Shown: positions 31,607 through 40,730, numbered from the stretch's first letter. The stretch: DNA of 62,573 nt from Arenimonas fontis (GCF_008386465.1 NZ_VUOD01000011.1:1-62573), one strand, 5' to 3'. Numbers and translations: made by a program. Notes: generated by a model from the letters alone, not told the origin.

Positions 31607-32692
31607 ATGATGGCAGACAAGCCGCCAGTGCAGGCGATCAAGGGCCGGGGCGCCGCCGGCAACGGCGAGGGCCGCTTCGCGGTGACGCGGGTGCAGGCCG
31701 AGGACGACGGCTGGTTCCGGGACGGCGAGCCGCCGCCGAACCCGGCCACCACGGTCACCGAGGAACGGGCCCGTTCGCTGCTGCGGCGGAACGATTCGCC
31801 CGACCTGCCCTTCGACCGGTCGGTCAACGCCTACCGCGGCTGCGAGCACGGCTGCTTCTACTGCTTCGCCCGGCCCTCGCACAGCTACCTGGAGCTCTCG
31901 CCCGGCCTGGATTTCGAGACGAAGCTGTTCGCCAAGAGCAATGCCGTCGAAGTGCTGCGTGCGGAGCTGGCGAAACCGTCCTACCGCTGCGCGCCCGTCG
32001 CCATGGGCACTAACACCGATCCCTACCAGCCGATCGAACGGCGCTGGCGCATCACCCGCGGCATCATCGGGCTGCTGGGAGAATGCCGGCACCCCTTCAC
32101 CATCCTCACCAAGAACGCGCTGGTCGAACGCGACATCGACCTGCTGGCGCCGCTGGCGCGGGAAGGCCTGGTTTCGGTGGCGCTGTCGGTGACGACGCTG
32201 GACAACCGGCTGTCGGCGCGCATGGAGCCGCGGGCCAGCGCTCCGCACGCGCGGCTGCGGGCGATCCGCCGCCTGGCCGAGGCAGGCATTCCCACCGGCG
32301 TGGTGTTCGCGCCGGTCCTCCCCGCCATCAACGACCACGAGATGGAGGCGGTGCTGGCGGCGGCACGCGAGGCCGGGGCCATCCGCGCCGGCTATGTCCT
32401 GCTGCGGCTGCCGCACGAGCTCAAGGACCTGGTCCGCGAGTGGCTGCAGGCGCACTACCCCGAGCGCGCCGCGCACGTGCTCAGCCTGGTGCGGCAGGCG
32501 CGCGAGGGCAAGGACTACGACGCCCGCTTCGGCCTGCGTCAGCGCGGCAGCGGCGCCTGGGCCGAACTGCTGGCGTCGCGCTTCCGCCTGGCCACGCACA
32601 AGTTGGGTTACCGGGAATGGCGAGCGCTGCGGCTGGATGCGACGAAGTTCCGGCCGCCGGCCGAAGCCTCGCCGCAGGGCCGCCTGTTCTAG
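31607..32692 (+). CDS. PA0069-family radical SAM protein
   Basis: This 361-residue radical SAM protein has the cluster motif YRGCEHGCFYCFARPSH near residue 80, where CxxxCxxC binds the 4Fe-4S cluster. It continues with a TIM-barrel-like pattern (MGTNTDPYQPIERRW, HPFTILTKNALVERD, VALSVTTLD). These features fit the PA0069 group, distantly related to spore photoproduct lyase, whose substrate is unknown. Two adjacent ATG codons could serve as start and no ribosome site is clear; TAGGCT four bases upstream may be a -10 for a near-leaderless message. It is divergent from cls with a 40-base gap. Confidence 0.88.
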   Translation: MMADKPPVQAIKGRGAAGNGEGRFAVTRVQAEDDGWFRDGEPPPNPATTVTEERARSLLRRNDSPDLPFDRSVNAYRGCEHGCFYCFARPSHSYLELSPGLDFETKLFAKSNAVEVLRAELAKPSYRCAPVAMGTNTDPYQPIERRWRITRGIIGLLGECRHPFTILTKNALVERDIDLLAPLAREGLVSVALSVTTLDNRLSARMEPRASAPHARLRAIRRLAEAGIPTGVVFAPVLPAINDHEMEAVLAAAREAGAIRAGYVLLRLPHELKDLVREWLQAHYPERAAHVLSLVRQAREGKDYDARFGLRQRGSGAWAELLASRFRLATHKLGYREWRALRLDATKFRPPAEASPQGRLF

Positions 32693-32706
32693 CCGGCAGC
32701 CGGTGC

Positions 32707-32730
32707 GGGAGCAGGGGTTGGGGCAGCGGG
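32707..32730 (+). other. Candidate G-quadruplex in a convergent gap
   Basis: Four G-tracts on the plus strand (GGG, GGGG, GGGG, GGG) are separated by loops of 4, 2 and 4 bases, a textbook quadruplex motif. It begins 15 bases after the radical SAM stop and lies in the 106-bp convergent gap. A direct repeat GCGGGCCA follows. No ordinary terminator is seen here, so it may replace one. Confidence 0.55.
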
Positions 32731-32798
32731 CCCGGCCGGCGGGCCAGCGGGCCAGCGGCCGGGGCGCGTGGCGGGGCCTGCGCGGCGGGGCTTGTGTC

Positions 32799-33497
32799 CT
32801 AGGCCTGCCCGAAAATCTGCTCGGCCCGATTGAACAGGATCCAGCTGGTGGCGATGTACTTGTCGCCGCCCTCTGGCCGGTTGCCGCGATGGGTGTGGGT
32901 GAAGGCCGCCGGGGCGATCACCAGGCTGCCGGTGCGCGGAGCGATCTTGCGGTTCTGGTACAGGAATTCGGTTTCGCCGGCGGCGAAATCGTCGTTGAGG
33001 TAAACCGTCCAGAGCAGGTGCCGGTGCAGGGTCTCGCAGCGGGCATCGCGCGGGTACAGCTCGCAGTGCCAGTAGGGATAGCCGCCCTGGCCGGCGCGGT
33101 AACGCTGCAGGTTGATGGCGCCCGGGCGCAGCAGGCTGCGGGCGATGCTGGTCAGGGATTCGTCGCTCAGCGCGGGGAAATCCTCGGCCCGGAGCGGCCG
33201 CGAGCCGTCCGGCAGCGGCACCTGGATCATCAGCGGCGCGATCAGGCAGTAGGGATAGCGGCGCAGGTAGCGCACCAGGCAGTGGAGCAGGGCCTGGCTA
33301 AGTTGGGCCTCGACATCGCGCCATTCCGGCTTGCCGCTGATGCCGATGTCGCGACTGTCCTTCAGTTCCGGGTGCAAGCCGCCCCCGACCAGGCCGGGCT
33401 GGTCCTCCCCGCTGGCGTCGAACCGGCGCACGATGTCGGCACAGAGCTCCGGCGCCAGGGCGCCCTCGAACACTTCGATGAAATCGTCGTTGCGCAT
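32799..33497 (-). CDS. 2-oxoglutarate/Fe(II)-dependent oxygenase family protein
   Basis: This 232-residue protein has the double-stranded beta-helix pattern of 2OG oxygenases. WHCELYP (about residue 146) gives the iron-binding H and an acidic partner region, LLWTVYLND and GETEFLYQN follow, and the distal His is in AFTHTHRGN near 207 with the Arg for 2-oxoglutarate just after. Relatives hydroxylate proteins or small molecules; the substrate is unknown. The start is set by a strong GGGAGGGG five bases before the ATG. It lies downstream of fbp on the same strand with a 53-base gap, so cotranscription is possible. Confidence 0.8.
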   Translation of the reverse strand: MRNDDFIEVFEGALAPELCADIVRRFDASGEDQPGLVGGGLHPELKDSRDIGISGKPEWRDVEAQLSQALLHCLVRYLRRYPYCLIAPLMIQVPLPDGSRPLRAEDFPALSDESLTSIARSLLRPGAINLQRYRAGQGGYPYWHCELYPRDARCETLHRHLLWTVYLNDDFAAGETEFLYQNRKIAPRTGSLVIAPAAFTHTHRGNRPEGGDKYIATSWILFNRAEQIFGQA

Positions 33498-33550
33498 CCG
33501 TGCCCCTCCCCGGGCAATGGCGACGCCCGTCCGCGGCGTGTCGGGCCGGT

Positions 33551-34552
33551 TCAGCCGTCGGCGTGGTAGCCCACGGCCGCTGCCACCTCGTTGCGCGAGC
33601 CGAGAAACACCGGCACGCGCTGGTGCAGGGCGGTCGGCTGCACTTCCAGCAGGCGCTGGCGGCCGGTGCTGGCGGCGCCGCCGGCCTGCTCGACCACGAA
33701 GGCCATCGGGTTGGCTTCGTACATCAGACGCAGGCGGCCGCCCTTTTCCCGGCACTTGGCATCCAGCGGGTACATGAAGATGCCGCCGCGGCTGAGGATG
33801 CGGTGCACGTCGGCCACCATGCTGGCGACCCAGCGCATGTTGAAGTCCTTGCCGCGCGGACCGGTCTTGCCGGCGAGCAGGTCGGCGATGTAGCGCTGCG
33901 TGGCCGGCTCCCAGTGCCGCTGGTTGGACATGTTGATGGCGAACTCCTGGGTGTCGGCCGGGATCCGCACGTCACGGCGGGTCAGCAGGAAGCTGCCGAT
34001 CTCGCGGTCCAGGGTGAACACGTGCGTGCCGTGGCCGGTGGTCAGCACCAGCAGGGTGCTGGGGCCGTAGACCGTGTAGCCGGCGGCGACCTGGGCGGTG
34101 CCGGGCTGCAGGAAATCCTCGTCGCGCGGCTCGGTCACGCCCTCCGGGCAGCGCAGCACCGAGAAGATGGTGCCCACCGAGACATTGACATCGATATTGC
34201 TGCTGCCGTCCAGCGGGTCGAACAGCAACAGGTAGTTGCCGCGCCGCGCCGCGTCGGGGATGGCCTGGCTATGGTCCATTTCCTCCGAGGCCAGGCCTGC
34301 CAGATGGCCGCCCCAGGCATTGGCTTCCAGCAGGATCTCGTTGCTGAGCACGTCCAGCTTCTTCTGCGCCTCGCCCTGCACGTTGCCGGTGCCGGCCTCG
34401 CCCAGCACGCCCCCGAGGGCGCCCTTGCCGACGGCGATGGAGATGGACTTGCAGGCGCGGGCGACCACCTCGATCAGCAGTCGCAGGTCGGCGTTGATGT
34501 GGCCGGCATGCTGTTCCTCGATCAGGTGGCGGGTCAGGGAGATGGGGCTCAT
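33551..34552 (-). CDS. fbp: Fructose-1,6-bisphosphatase, class 1
   Basis: This is the gluconeogenic enzyme that removes the 1-phosphate from fructose 1,6-bisphosphate. The 333-residue protein has the N-terminal LTRHLIEEQ, the metal-binding [20 protein letters not shown] near residue 112, substrate motifs near YTVYGPST and SNQRHW, and [20 protein letters not shown]. Length and motifs are those of class 1 proteobacterial enzymes. It is divergent from the DUF4010 gene; the 129-bp gap between them holds GGGTCAG-type repeats. Confidence 0.96.
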   Translation of the reverse strand: MSPISLTRHLIEEQHAGHINADLRLLIEVVARACKSISIAVGKGALGGVLGEAGTGNVQGEAQKKLDVLSNEILLEANAWGGHLAGLASEEMDHSQAIPDAARRGNYLLLFDPLDGSSNIDVNVSVGTIFSVLRCPEGVTEPRDEDFLQPGTAQVAAGYTVYGPSTLLVLTTGHGTHVFTLDREIGSFLLTRRDVRIPADTQEFAINMSNQRHWEPATQRYIADLLAGKTGPRGKDFNMRWVASMVADVHRILSRGGIFMYPLDAKCREKGGRLRLMYEANPMAFVVEQAGGAASTGRQRLLEVQPTALHQRVPVFLGSRNEVAAAVGYHADG

Positions 34553-34603
34553 GGCGCTCCGGCAGTTGGCGGGACCCCGCCATTGTCCGACATTTGGAAA
34601 CCC

Positions 34604-34668
34604 GGGTCAGACCCCCTACCCTGAGCCTGGGGTCAGACCCCTGACCTGGAGCCGCTGCTCCGACCCCG
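34604..34668. repeat. GGGGTCAGACCCC repeats and an 18-bp dispersed repeat
   Basis: GGGTCAGACCCC (34604-34615) and GGGGTCAGACCCCTGACC (34629-34646) are near-palindromes that can each form a hairpin. They are followed by GCCGCTGCTCCGACCCCG (34651-34668), which recurs exactly at 49953-49970 upstream of another gene. The core word GGGTCAG also occurs at 137-143, 61.3 kb and 62.4 kb. The set looks like a dispersed intergenic repeat family, perhaps REP-type remnants; no transposase for it is visible. Confidence 0.7.
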
Positions 34669-34681
34669 GTGAGGAGGGGAG

Positions 34682-35914
34682 ATGGCGACGGAAACGCCCT
34701 GGGTACCCCTGGCCACAGCCCTGGGCCTGGGCCTGCTGATCGGCGCGGTGCGCGAACGCCGGCAGCAGGACCGGCCCAGTCCGCCTGAGGCCGGCCTGCG
34801 CACCCATGGTCTGGCGGCCCTGTGCGGCGCCGTCGCCCTGTGGCTGCAGCCGGCGGCGTTCGTGGCCGTCCTGGTGCTGGTGGGCGTATTCGTGGCCATG
34901 AGCTATCGGCAGAGCCGCACCGAGGATCCCGGCCTGACCGGGGAGGTCGCCCTGGTCCTGACCACGCTGCTGGGCGGCCTGGCGGTCGGTCTGCCGGAAC
35001 TGGCGGCCGCCCTGGGCGTGGTGGTGGCCGTGCTGCTGTATGCCAAGGCGCCCCTGCACCGTATCGCCCGCGACCTTGTCAGCGAGGCGGAACTGCAGGA
35101 CGGCCTGATCCTGCTGGCCTCGGCCCTGGTGATCCTGCCGCTGGTACCCGACCGCAACCTCGACCCCTGGGGCGTGTTCAATCCGGCCCTGCTGTGGAAG
35201 CTGGTGGTACTGGTGATGGCCATCAGCGCCATGGGCCACGTCGCCCTGCGGCTGGTGGGCAATCGCTGGGGGCTGGCCGTGGCCGGCTTCTTCGCCGGCT
35301 ATGTCTCGTCCACTGCAGCCGTGGCCGGGTTCGGTCAGCGTGCGCGAAACGCACCCTCCCTGCGGACCCAGGCGGTGGGGGCGGCCATGCTGACCAACCT
35401 GGCCTCGCTCAGCCTGTTCGTGCCGGTGCTGCTGGCCGTGGCGCCGGGCCTGCTGCCGGAGGTCTGGCGGGAGCTGGCGGCGGCGGCGACGGTCCTGGCC
35501 CTGGGCGGCGCGCTGGGCCTGCGTCGCGATGACGGGGGACCGCCGCCGCCCACGGCGGCCCAGCGGATGTTCCGTTTTCGCCAGGCGCTGGCCTTCGCGG
35601 TCATCATCACCGGCGTCCTGATCGTTTCGGCGGCGCTGAACGCCTGGCTGGGACCGAAGGGCGCGATGGCCGGCGCTACCGTCGCCGCCCTGGCCGAGGT
35701 GCATGCCGCGGTCGCCACCGTCGGCAGGCTCAGCGCCGAGAACGTATTCGACGCAGGCCAGGCGCGCTGGGCCCTGGTCGCCCTGCTGGGCGCCAGCGCC
35801 CTGGCCAAGTCGGCGGTGGCCCTGGCCTCCGGCGGCGCCGCCTACGGCCTGCGGGTGACGCTGGGCCTGGCGCTGATGGTCGCCGCCGCCCTGCTGGCCA
35901 TCATCCTGTCCTGA
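34682..35914 (+). CDS. DUF4010/MgtC-like multi-spanning membrane protein
   Basis: This 410-residue protein has about eleven helices. The N-terminal half carries the MgtC/SapB-like pattern (LGLGLLIGAVRERR, then a conserved RTHGLAALCGA), and the C-terminal half matches DUF4010 with FFAGYVSSTAAVAGF. Proteins of this build are widespread and proposed to be transporters or regulators of ion transport, without proof. The ATG follows GAGGAGGGG. The gene after it starts 20 bases downstream, so the two may be cotranscribed. Confidence 0.8.
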   Translation: MATETPWVPLATALGLGLLIGAVRERRQQDRPSPPEAGLRTHGLAALCGAVALWLQPAAFVAVLVLVGVFVAMSYRQSRTEDPGLTGEVALVLTTLLGGLAVGLPELAAALGVVVAVLLYAKAPLHRIARDLVSEAELQDGLILLASALVILPLVPDRNLDPWGVFNPALLWKLVVLVMAISAMGHVALRLVGNRWGLAVAGFFAGYVSSTAAVAGFGQRARNAPSLRTQAVGAAMLTNLASLSLFVPVLLAVAPGLLPEVWRELAAAATVLALGGALGLRRDDGGPPPPTAAQRMFRFRQALAFAVIITGVLIVSAALNAWLGPKGAMAGATVAALAEVHAAVATVGRLSAENVFDAGQARWALVALLGASALAKSAVALASGGAAYGLRVTLGLALMVAAALLAIILS

Positions 35915-35934
35915 GGATCCGGGGAAACGCCGCC

Positions 35935-36534
35935 GTGAACATTGCCCATGTCCCGCTCGCCCTGGCGCTGTCGGCCCTGGCGGCCTGCCGGTCGGATACG
36001 CAGGCTCCTGACGCCGCCGGGGCCGTCGCCCCCGCCGTCGCCGCGCGCCCGCCGCCGACCGCCGCCCCGGCAGACACCGACACGGCCGCAGCGGCGGCCT
36101 CCGGTCCGGACGTCGTTTCCGGCGCCGCAGGGGAAAGCGGCGGGCCGGCACCCGCCATCCTGCGTGGTCGGGTCGCTTATCCCGGCGAGCATTACCCGGC
36201 GATGCGAGTCTGCGCGATCGCCGCCGCCGATCCAGGAAGCGGCTACTGTCTGGAAACGGCGCAGGACGTCCCGGCCTTCGAACTGGTGGTGCCGGCCGGC
36301 GAATGGTGGCTGGCCGCCTGGCCGCTGGAGGAAGCCGCCGCCGAGCCGGGCCTGCTCACCCATGCCTCCGCGTGCATCGCCCGGGCCGAGGCCGGCTGCG
36401 ACGACCACGCGCTGCTGGCCATCGCCGTGGGCGCCGGCGAGATTCGCGAGGGCCTGGCCGTCAACGACTGGTACTACGATCCGCGCGCCTTCCCGCCGCC
36501 GATGCCGCCGCGCGGAGAGCCGGCGCCGGAATGA
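35935..36534 (+). CDS. Putative lipoprotein, function unknown
   Basis: This 199-residue protein starts with GTG. It has a short signal with a lipobox-like ALAAC-R near residue 18, an Ala/Pro/Thr-rich low-complexity linker (about 20-75) and a C-terminal domain beginning ILRGRVAYPGEHYPAMRVCA that resembles the beta-sandwich carboxypeptidase-regulatory style. Four cysteines in the domain (about residues 93, 104, 142, 150) could form disulfides. The family is not recognised. It is tandem to the DUF4010 gene and converges on the response regulator. Confidence 0.6.
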   Translation: MNIAHVPLALALSALAACRSDTQAPDAAGAVAPAVAARPPPTAAPADTDTAAAAASGPDVVSGAAGESGGPAPAILRGRVAYPGEHYPAMRVCAIAAADPGSGYCLETAQDVPAFELVVPAGEWWLAAWPLEEAAAEPGLLTHASACIARAEAGCDDHALLAIAVGAGEIREGLAVNDWYYDPRAFPPPMPPRGEPAPE

Positions 36535-36549
36535 ACGGGCCCGGCCCGC

Positions 36550-37191
36550 TCAGATGATCCGCAGCGTGATCGCCTTCAGCACCGCCCGCGTGCGGTCGCG
36601 GGTGCCCAGCTTGTCCAGGATCTCCGACACGTAGTTCTTCACCGTGCCCTCGCTCAGGTGCACGGCGCGGGCGATCTCCTTGTTCGAGTAGCCGCCGGCC
36701 AGCAGGCGCAGGATGGCCACCTGCCTTTCGCTGAAGGTGTCGGTGGGCGCGCTGGTATCCCGATAGGCGTAACGGGCCCGCACCGGATCGGTGGGCACCG
36801 GCGCCAGCAGGGTGTCGCCGGCGGCGACCCGGGTGATCGCCTCGTACAGGTCTTCCGGCGAGGCGTCCTTGAGCAGGAACCCCTGGGCGCCTGCCTCGGC
36901 CGCGCGCAGGGGCAGATCGTCCTCGTCGAAGGTGGTCAGCAGCACCACCGGGGTGGCGTCGCCACGCGCGCGCAGGGCCCGCACCAGGCCGAAGCCGTCC
37001 AGGCCGGGCATGCGGATGTCCGAGAGCACCACGTCCACGCTGGTGCCGGCCAGGGCGGCCAGCAACTCGTCGCCGTCGCCGGCTTCCAGGATCACTTCCA
37101 GCTGCGGAAAACCGGCCAGCAGGGCCCGGATTCCGCTGCGGACCAGGGCCTGGTCGTCGGCCAGGGCCAGCCGGAGCGCCGGCGCATTCAT
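36550..37191 (-). CDS. NarL/LuxR-type response regulator
   Basis: This 213-residue DNA-binding regulator has a receiver domain with D12/D13, phospho-acceptor D58 (VVLSDIRMPGLDG) and the Lys of FLLKDA near 109, then a LuxR-type helix-turn-helix (FSERQVAILRLLAGGYSNKEIARAVHLSEGTVKNYVSEI, about 150-195). The start is the ATG overlapping the kinase stop by four bases, which marks a tightly coupled two-component operon. DesR-like or LiaR-like systems have this architecture. Targets are unknown; the divergent membrane protein gene at 38472 is a natural candidate. Confidence 0.92.
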   Translation of the reverse strand: MNAPALRLALADDQALVRSGIRALLAGFPQLEVILEAGDGDELLAALAGTSVDVVLSDIRMPGLDGFGLVRALRARGDATPVVLLTTFDEDDLPLRAAEAGAQGFLLKDASPEDLYEAITRVAAGDTLLAPVPTDPVRARYAYRDTSAPTDTFSERQVAILRLLAGGYSNKEIARAVHLSEGTVKNYVSEILDKLGTRDRTRAVLKAITLRII

Positions 37192-38330
37192 CCGGCCACC
37201 GCCGGCAACCAGGCCTGCAGGTGCACGCCGCCGGTTTCGGTGCGGCGCAGCTGCAGACCGCCGCCGGCGGCCTCCAGGCGTTCGCGCATGCCGCGCAGGC
37301 CGTTGCCGGGCCGCAGCTCGCCGGCGCCGCGGCCGTCGTCGCGCAGGTCCAGGCGCAGCCGGCCGTCCTCGCGCCGCAGCACCACCCACAGGGTATTGGC
37401 CTGGGAGTGGCGGGCGGCGTTCACCAGCGCCTCCTGCACCGCACGCAGCAGGGCCTCGGCCTGCTGCAGGTTGGCGGGGCGGGCATCCTCGGCCAGTTCC
37501 AGCTCCAGGCGCGGGCGCGGAAAGCATTCGCCCAGGGCGCGGATGGCGGCGGCCAGGTCCACCCCGTCGCTTCGCCGCATCGCCTGCACCACGCCGCGGA
37601 TGTCCGCCAACAGCTCGTCGGCCAGTTGCACGCACAGGGCGGTACGCGGGTCGGCCCCGGCAACGGGATCGCGGGCCAGTGCCGCCAGGTTGAGCTTGAG
37701 CGCGGTCAGCTTGTGTCCGGCCACGTCGTGCAGATCGCGGGCCAGGCGCAGGCGTTCGCGGTCGCGCGCGCCCTCGGCCAGCAGGGAGCGGGTGGCCAGC
37801 AACTCGGCGTGGGCGGCGCGCAGCGCCTCGCCGGCGCGCTCGGCCCGCATGGCGTAACGCATCACCAGGGCAGCGAACAGTTGGAAACTGCTGTAGCCGA
37901 TGATCGTGATCAGGATGAAATGCTCGCGTTGCCAGGTCCGCCACATGACCAGGCCCATCGCCAGATTGAGCGCGAGCAGCCAGATCCATAGCGCCCGGCC
38001 TTCGTAACGCGCCGCCAGCACCGCCGCCAGCAGCACCATCAGGATCGGGGCCGGCGCATACGGCGCCAGGCCGACCGGCGCGAGGGCGCTGGCGGCCATC
38101 AGCAGGGCCAGGGCCACGAAACCACGCTCGCCGAGCGACTGCCCGATCCGGTCCTCGGCCATGAAGCCGATCAGGAACACCACCGCGCAAGCGCGCGCCA
38201 GCCAGCCGCGGAGGGGATCGTGCTCGACCGCATGGCCCAAGCCCAGCCACACCGCCGCCCAGGCCAGATAGGCCGCCAGGCTCAGCGGAGACAGCCAGCT
38301 GCCCGCGGTGGCGAGGGTGCGCAGTTCCAT
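37188..38330 (-). CDS. Sensor histidine kinase (HisKA_3/NarX-DesK type)
   Basis: This is the partner of the regulator it overlaps. The 380-residue protein has about six N-terminal helices (to residue 170) with almost no periplasmic loop, a short coiled coil, the phosphorylation site RDLHDVAGHKLTALKLNLAA (HisKA_3) and a HATPase with QEALVNAARHSQA and DDGRGAGELRPGNGLRGMRERL. A membrane-embedded sensor suggests it monitors lipid state or small hydrophobic signals, as DesK does. The start giving MELRTLATAG is preferred because helices begin soon after. An upstream ATG at 38402 would add 24 residues. A 16-bp palindrome abuts this start. Confidence 0.88.
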   Translation of the reverse strand: MELRTLATAGSWLSPLSLAAYLAWAAVWLGLGHAVEHDPLRGWLARACAVVFLIGFMAEDRIGQSLGERGFVALALLMAASALAPVGLAPYAPAPILMVLLAAVLAARYEGRALWIWLLALNLAMGLVMWRTWQREHFILITIIGYSSFQLFAALVMRYAMRAERAGEALRAAHAELLATRSLLAEGARDRERLRLARDLHDVAGHKLTALKLNLAALARDPVAGADPRTALCVQLADELLADIRGVVQAMRRSDGVDLAAAIRALGECFPRPRLELELAEDARPANLQQAEALLRAVQEALVNAARHSQANTLWVVLRREDGRLRLDLRDDGRGAGELRPGNGLRGMRERLEAAGGGLQLRRTETGGVHLQAWLPAVAG

Positions 38331-38420
38331 GCCGCAAGCTTGCGGCCGGCCACCGGGCCGGGCAAGGCGGAATCCGCAACTGGTGACTTCCGGCACCCGC
38401 ATCCGATGACCGCCGGCACC
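38331..38420. promoter_or_regulatory. Operator candidates in the kinase/membrane-protein divergent gap
   Basis: GCCGCAAGCTTGCGGC (38331-38346) is a perfect 16-bp palindrome touching the kinase start codon. Two direct copies of CCGGCACC lie 23 bases apart (38390 and 38413), about two helix turns. Either could bind the NarL-type regulator, giving autoregulation and control of the divergent gene at 38472. Confidence 0.5.
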
Positions 38421-38471
38421 TCAGTCGCCGCCGCTGTCGGAGCATCGTGGCGGCGAACCGGGAGGATCGCC

Positions 38472-39158
38472 ATGACCAGCCTGCTCTACCAGACCCTCGT
38501 CCTCATCCATGTGGCGCTCGGCAGCGTAGCCCTGCTCAGCTTCTGGACCGCCGGCCTGAGCCGCAAGGGCAGTCGCGTGCACCGGCTGGCCGGCAGGATC
38601 TACCTGCCGGCGATGGCGGCCCTGCTGGCCGGCGCCGTGCCGATGGTGGCGATCATCCTGCCGAGGGCGCCGGTGATCGGCGGCTTTCTGGCCTATCTGC
38701 TGATCCTGACCGCCACCGCGCTGTGGGCGAGCTGGCGCGCCGTCCGCGACAAGCGCGACTGGGTCCGCTACACCGGCCCGGTCTATCGCGGCCTGGCCTG
38801 GGCCTGCCTGTTGGCCGGCCTGGCGGTGGTGTGGCTCGGCCTGTTCCATGCCCGGCAGATGCAGTGGGTGATCGTGCTGTTCGGGCTGATCGGCATCGTC
38901 GTGTTCGTGCAGGCCAGGCGCTTCGTCAGGCGCCCGCCGACCGATCCGCGCTGGTGGTTGAAGGAGCATCTGGAGGCCATGCTGGGCAACGGTATCGCCA
39001 CCCATGTCGCCTTTCTCGGCATCGGCCTGCCGCGCCTGTTGCCGATGCTGGACCCGCAGATGCTGCGCACCGCCGCCTGGATCCTGCCGATCGGCGTGGC
39101 CCTGGCTGCCGGCGCCTGGCTCAGCCGCAAGTACCTGCCGCCGCGGCCGGCGCGCTGA
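38472..39158 (+). CDS. Seven-helix membrane protein, function unknown
   Basis: This 228-residue protein has about seven helices and a conserved-looking loop WWLKEHLEAMLGNGIATHVAFL containing two histidines that could bind heme or metal. The overall pattern recalls DUF2306-type membrane proteins, but I cannot place it firmly. The ATG is set by GGAGG eight bases upstream. Because it is divergent from the two-component system with operator-like repeats between, it is likely a target of that regulator, perhaps a membrane-state effector; this is inference. Confidence 0.7.
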   Translation: MTSLLYQTLVLIHVALGSVALLSFWTAGLSRKGSRVHRLAGRIYLPAMAALLAGAVPMVAIILPRAPVIGGFLAYLLILTATALWASWRAVRDKRDWVRYTGPVYRGLAWACLLAGLAVVWLGLFHARQMQWVIVLFGLIGIVVFVQARRFVRRPPTDPRWWLKEHLEAMLGNGIATHVAFLGIGLPRLLPMLDPQMLRTAAWILPIGVALAAGAWLSRKYLPPRPAR

Positions 39159-39209
39159 GTCTCGCCGGCGCCGGGCCCGTTGCCGCGATTGCCCGGCCAG
39201 CCGCACCGC

Positions 39210-40730
39210 TCAGGCCGGCCGACGCAGCTCCGCTTCGATGGCCAGCAGCTCGCGGTCGCGGCCGATCGCCGCCGCCGCCAGCAGCCTGCCGTCGCGAAGG
39301 TAGCGGACCAGACAGCGGTCGGACGCGGGCGAGCCATCCATCACCGCTTCGGTCCAGCCCTTGCCATGGCCCAGATAGCGCAGATCCGTGCCGTAGTGGT
39401 GGGTCCAGAAGAAGGGCGGGTCATCGAAGGCCTGTTCGCCGCCCAGCATGTTCGCGGCGGCGACCTGGCCCTGGCGCTGCGCGTGCACCCAGTGTTCGAC
39501 CCGCGCCGTGCCGCCGGCATGCGGATAACGGGCGACGTCGCCGGCCGCGAACACCCCGGCGGCGGACGTGCGCAGGCGCGCGTCGACCAGGATGCCGTCG
39601 TCCACGGCCAACCCGGCGGCCTGGGCCAGGGCGGTGCGAGGGTTGACGCCGACGCCCAGCAGGACCAGGTCCACTTCCAGCCGCCTGCCGTCGGACAGCC
39701 CGAGCCAGCGACCGTCGAAACCGGTCGGCCGGCAGTCCAGGTGGAAGGTCACGCCCTGCTGCCCGTGCAGGTCGAGCAAATGCCGGGCCAGGTCCTCACC
39801 CAGCAGGCCGGCCAGCGGCAGCGTCTCCGGCGCGATCACATGCACGCCCAGGCCTCGCGTGCGCAGCGCGGCGGCGGCCTCCAGGCCGATGAAGCCGGCA
39901 CCGACCAGGGCGATCCGGCGGGCGCCGGAGGCCGCCGCGATCAGCGCGCGGGCGTCGGCCAGCGAGCGCAGCACGTGCACCTCGGGACGATCGAAGCCGG
40001 GCAGGGGCAGGCGCCTGGGCTCGGCGCCGGGGGCCAACAGCAGGGCGTCGTAGGCGAAATCCCGGCCGGCGCGGGTGCTGACGCGTCGCCGCGCCGGGTC
40101 GAGCGCGGCCACTTCACAGTCCAGATGCAGGCGGATGTCCCGCTCGGCGTAGAACGACGGCGGGCGCAGCGGAATCCAGTCCTCCGGCGCGGTGCCGGCC
40201 AGGTAGTCCTTGGACAGGTTGGGCCGGTCGCAGGGCGGCGAGTCGTCGGCGCTGAGCAGGTCCAGCGCCCCGTCGAAACCCAGGGCGCGCAGCCGCTCGG
40301 CAGCGGCAAAGGCGGCCGCGCCGCCGCCGACCAGGACGATGCGACGGGGCTTCCGGTCGGCGGCGGAGAATGCCGGTCCGGCGGCCGGCGCCGGCGCGTG
40401 TTCCCTGACGAAAACGCGGCCGGCCACCGTCTGCACCTGCCAGCGGTCCAGCGAGGCGAAGGCCGGCGCCTTCAGCGCCTGGCCGCTGCGCAGACTGAAG
40501 CAGGCATGGTGCCAGGGACAGCGGATCTCCTCGCCCACCCGCAGGCCCTCGGACAGCGGCGCGCCGTAGTGGCTGCAGCTCCCGGACACCGCATGCAGGC
40601 CGTCGGCCAGGCGTGCCAGCAACACCGGCGTGCCCTCCACGTGGCCGGCGAGAACGCCATCGTCGGGGATGTCGGCCAGGGCAACCCCCAGCCCGAAGTC
40701 AGGTCCGGAAACGGCAGGGATTTCGCCCAT
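39210..40730 (-). CDS. FAD-dependent pyridine nucleotide reductase with N-terminal Rieske domain
   Basis: This 506-residue fusion has a Rieske [2Fe-2S] domain with C52-S-H54 and C71-P-W-H74, then an FAD/NAD(P)H reductase with GGGAAAFAAAERL near residue 137, GAGFIGLEAAAAL near 277 and the FAD motif GVFAAGDVARYP near 400. The build resembles AIFM3-like or ferredoxin/rubredoxin reductase proteins in which NAD(P)H electrons pass through FAD to an iron-sulfur partner. The acceptor is unknown. AGGTGCC precedes the ATG. A minus-strand TATAGA near 40777-40772 may be the -10, about 41 bases before the start. Confidence 0.88.
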   Translation of the reverse strand: MGEIPAVSGPDFGLGVALADIPDDGVLAGHVEGTPVLLARLADGLHAVSGSCSHYGAPLSEGLRVGEEIRCPWHHACFSLRSGQALKAPAFASLDRWQVQTVAGRVFVREHAPAPAAGPAFSAADRKPRRIVLVGGGAAAFAAAERLRALGFDGALDLLSADDSPPCDRPNLSKDYLAGTAPEDWIPLRPPSFYAERDIRLHLDCEVAALDPARRRVSTRAGRDFAYDALLLAPGAEPRRLPLPGFDRPEVHVLRSLADARALIAAASGARRIALVGAGFIGLEAAAALRTRGLGVHVIAPETLPLAGLLGEDLARHLLDLHGQQGVTFHLDCRPTGFDGRWLGLSDGRRLEVDLVLLGVGVNPRTALAQAAGLAVDDGILVDARLRTSAAGVFAAGDVARYPHAGGTARVEHWVHAQRQGQVAAANMLGGEQAFDDPPFFWTHHYGTDLRYLGHGKGWTEAVMDGSPASDRCLVRYLRDGRLLAAAAIGRDRELLAIEAELRRPA

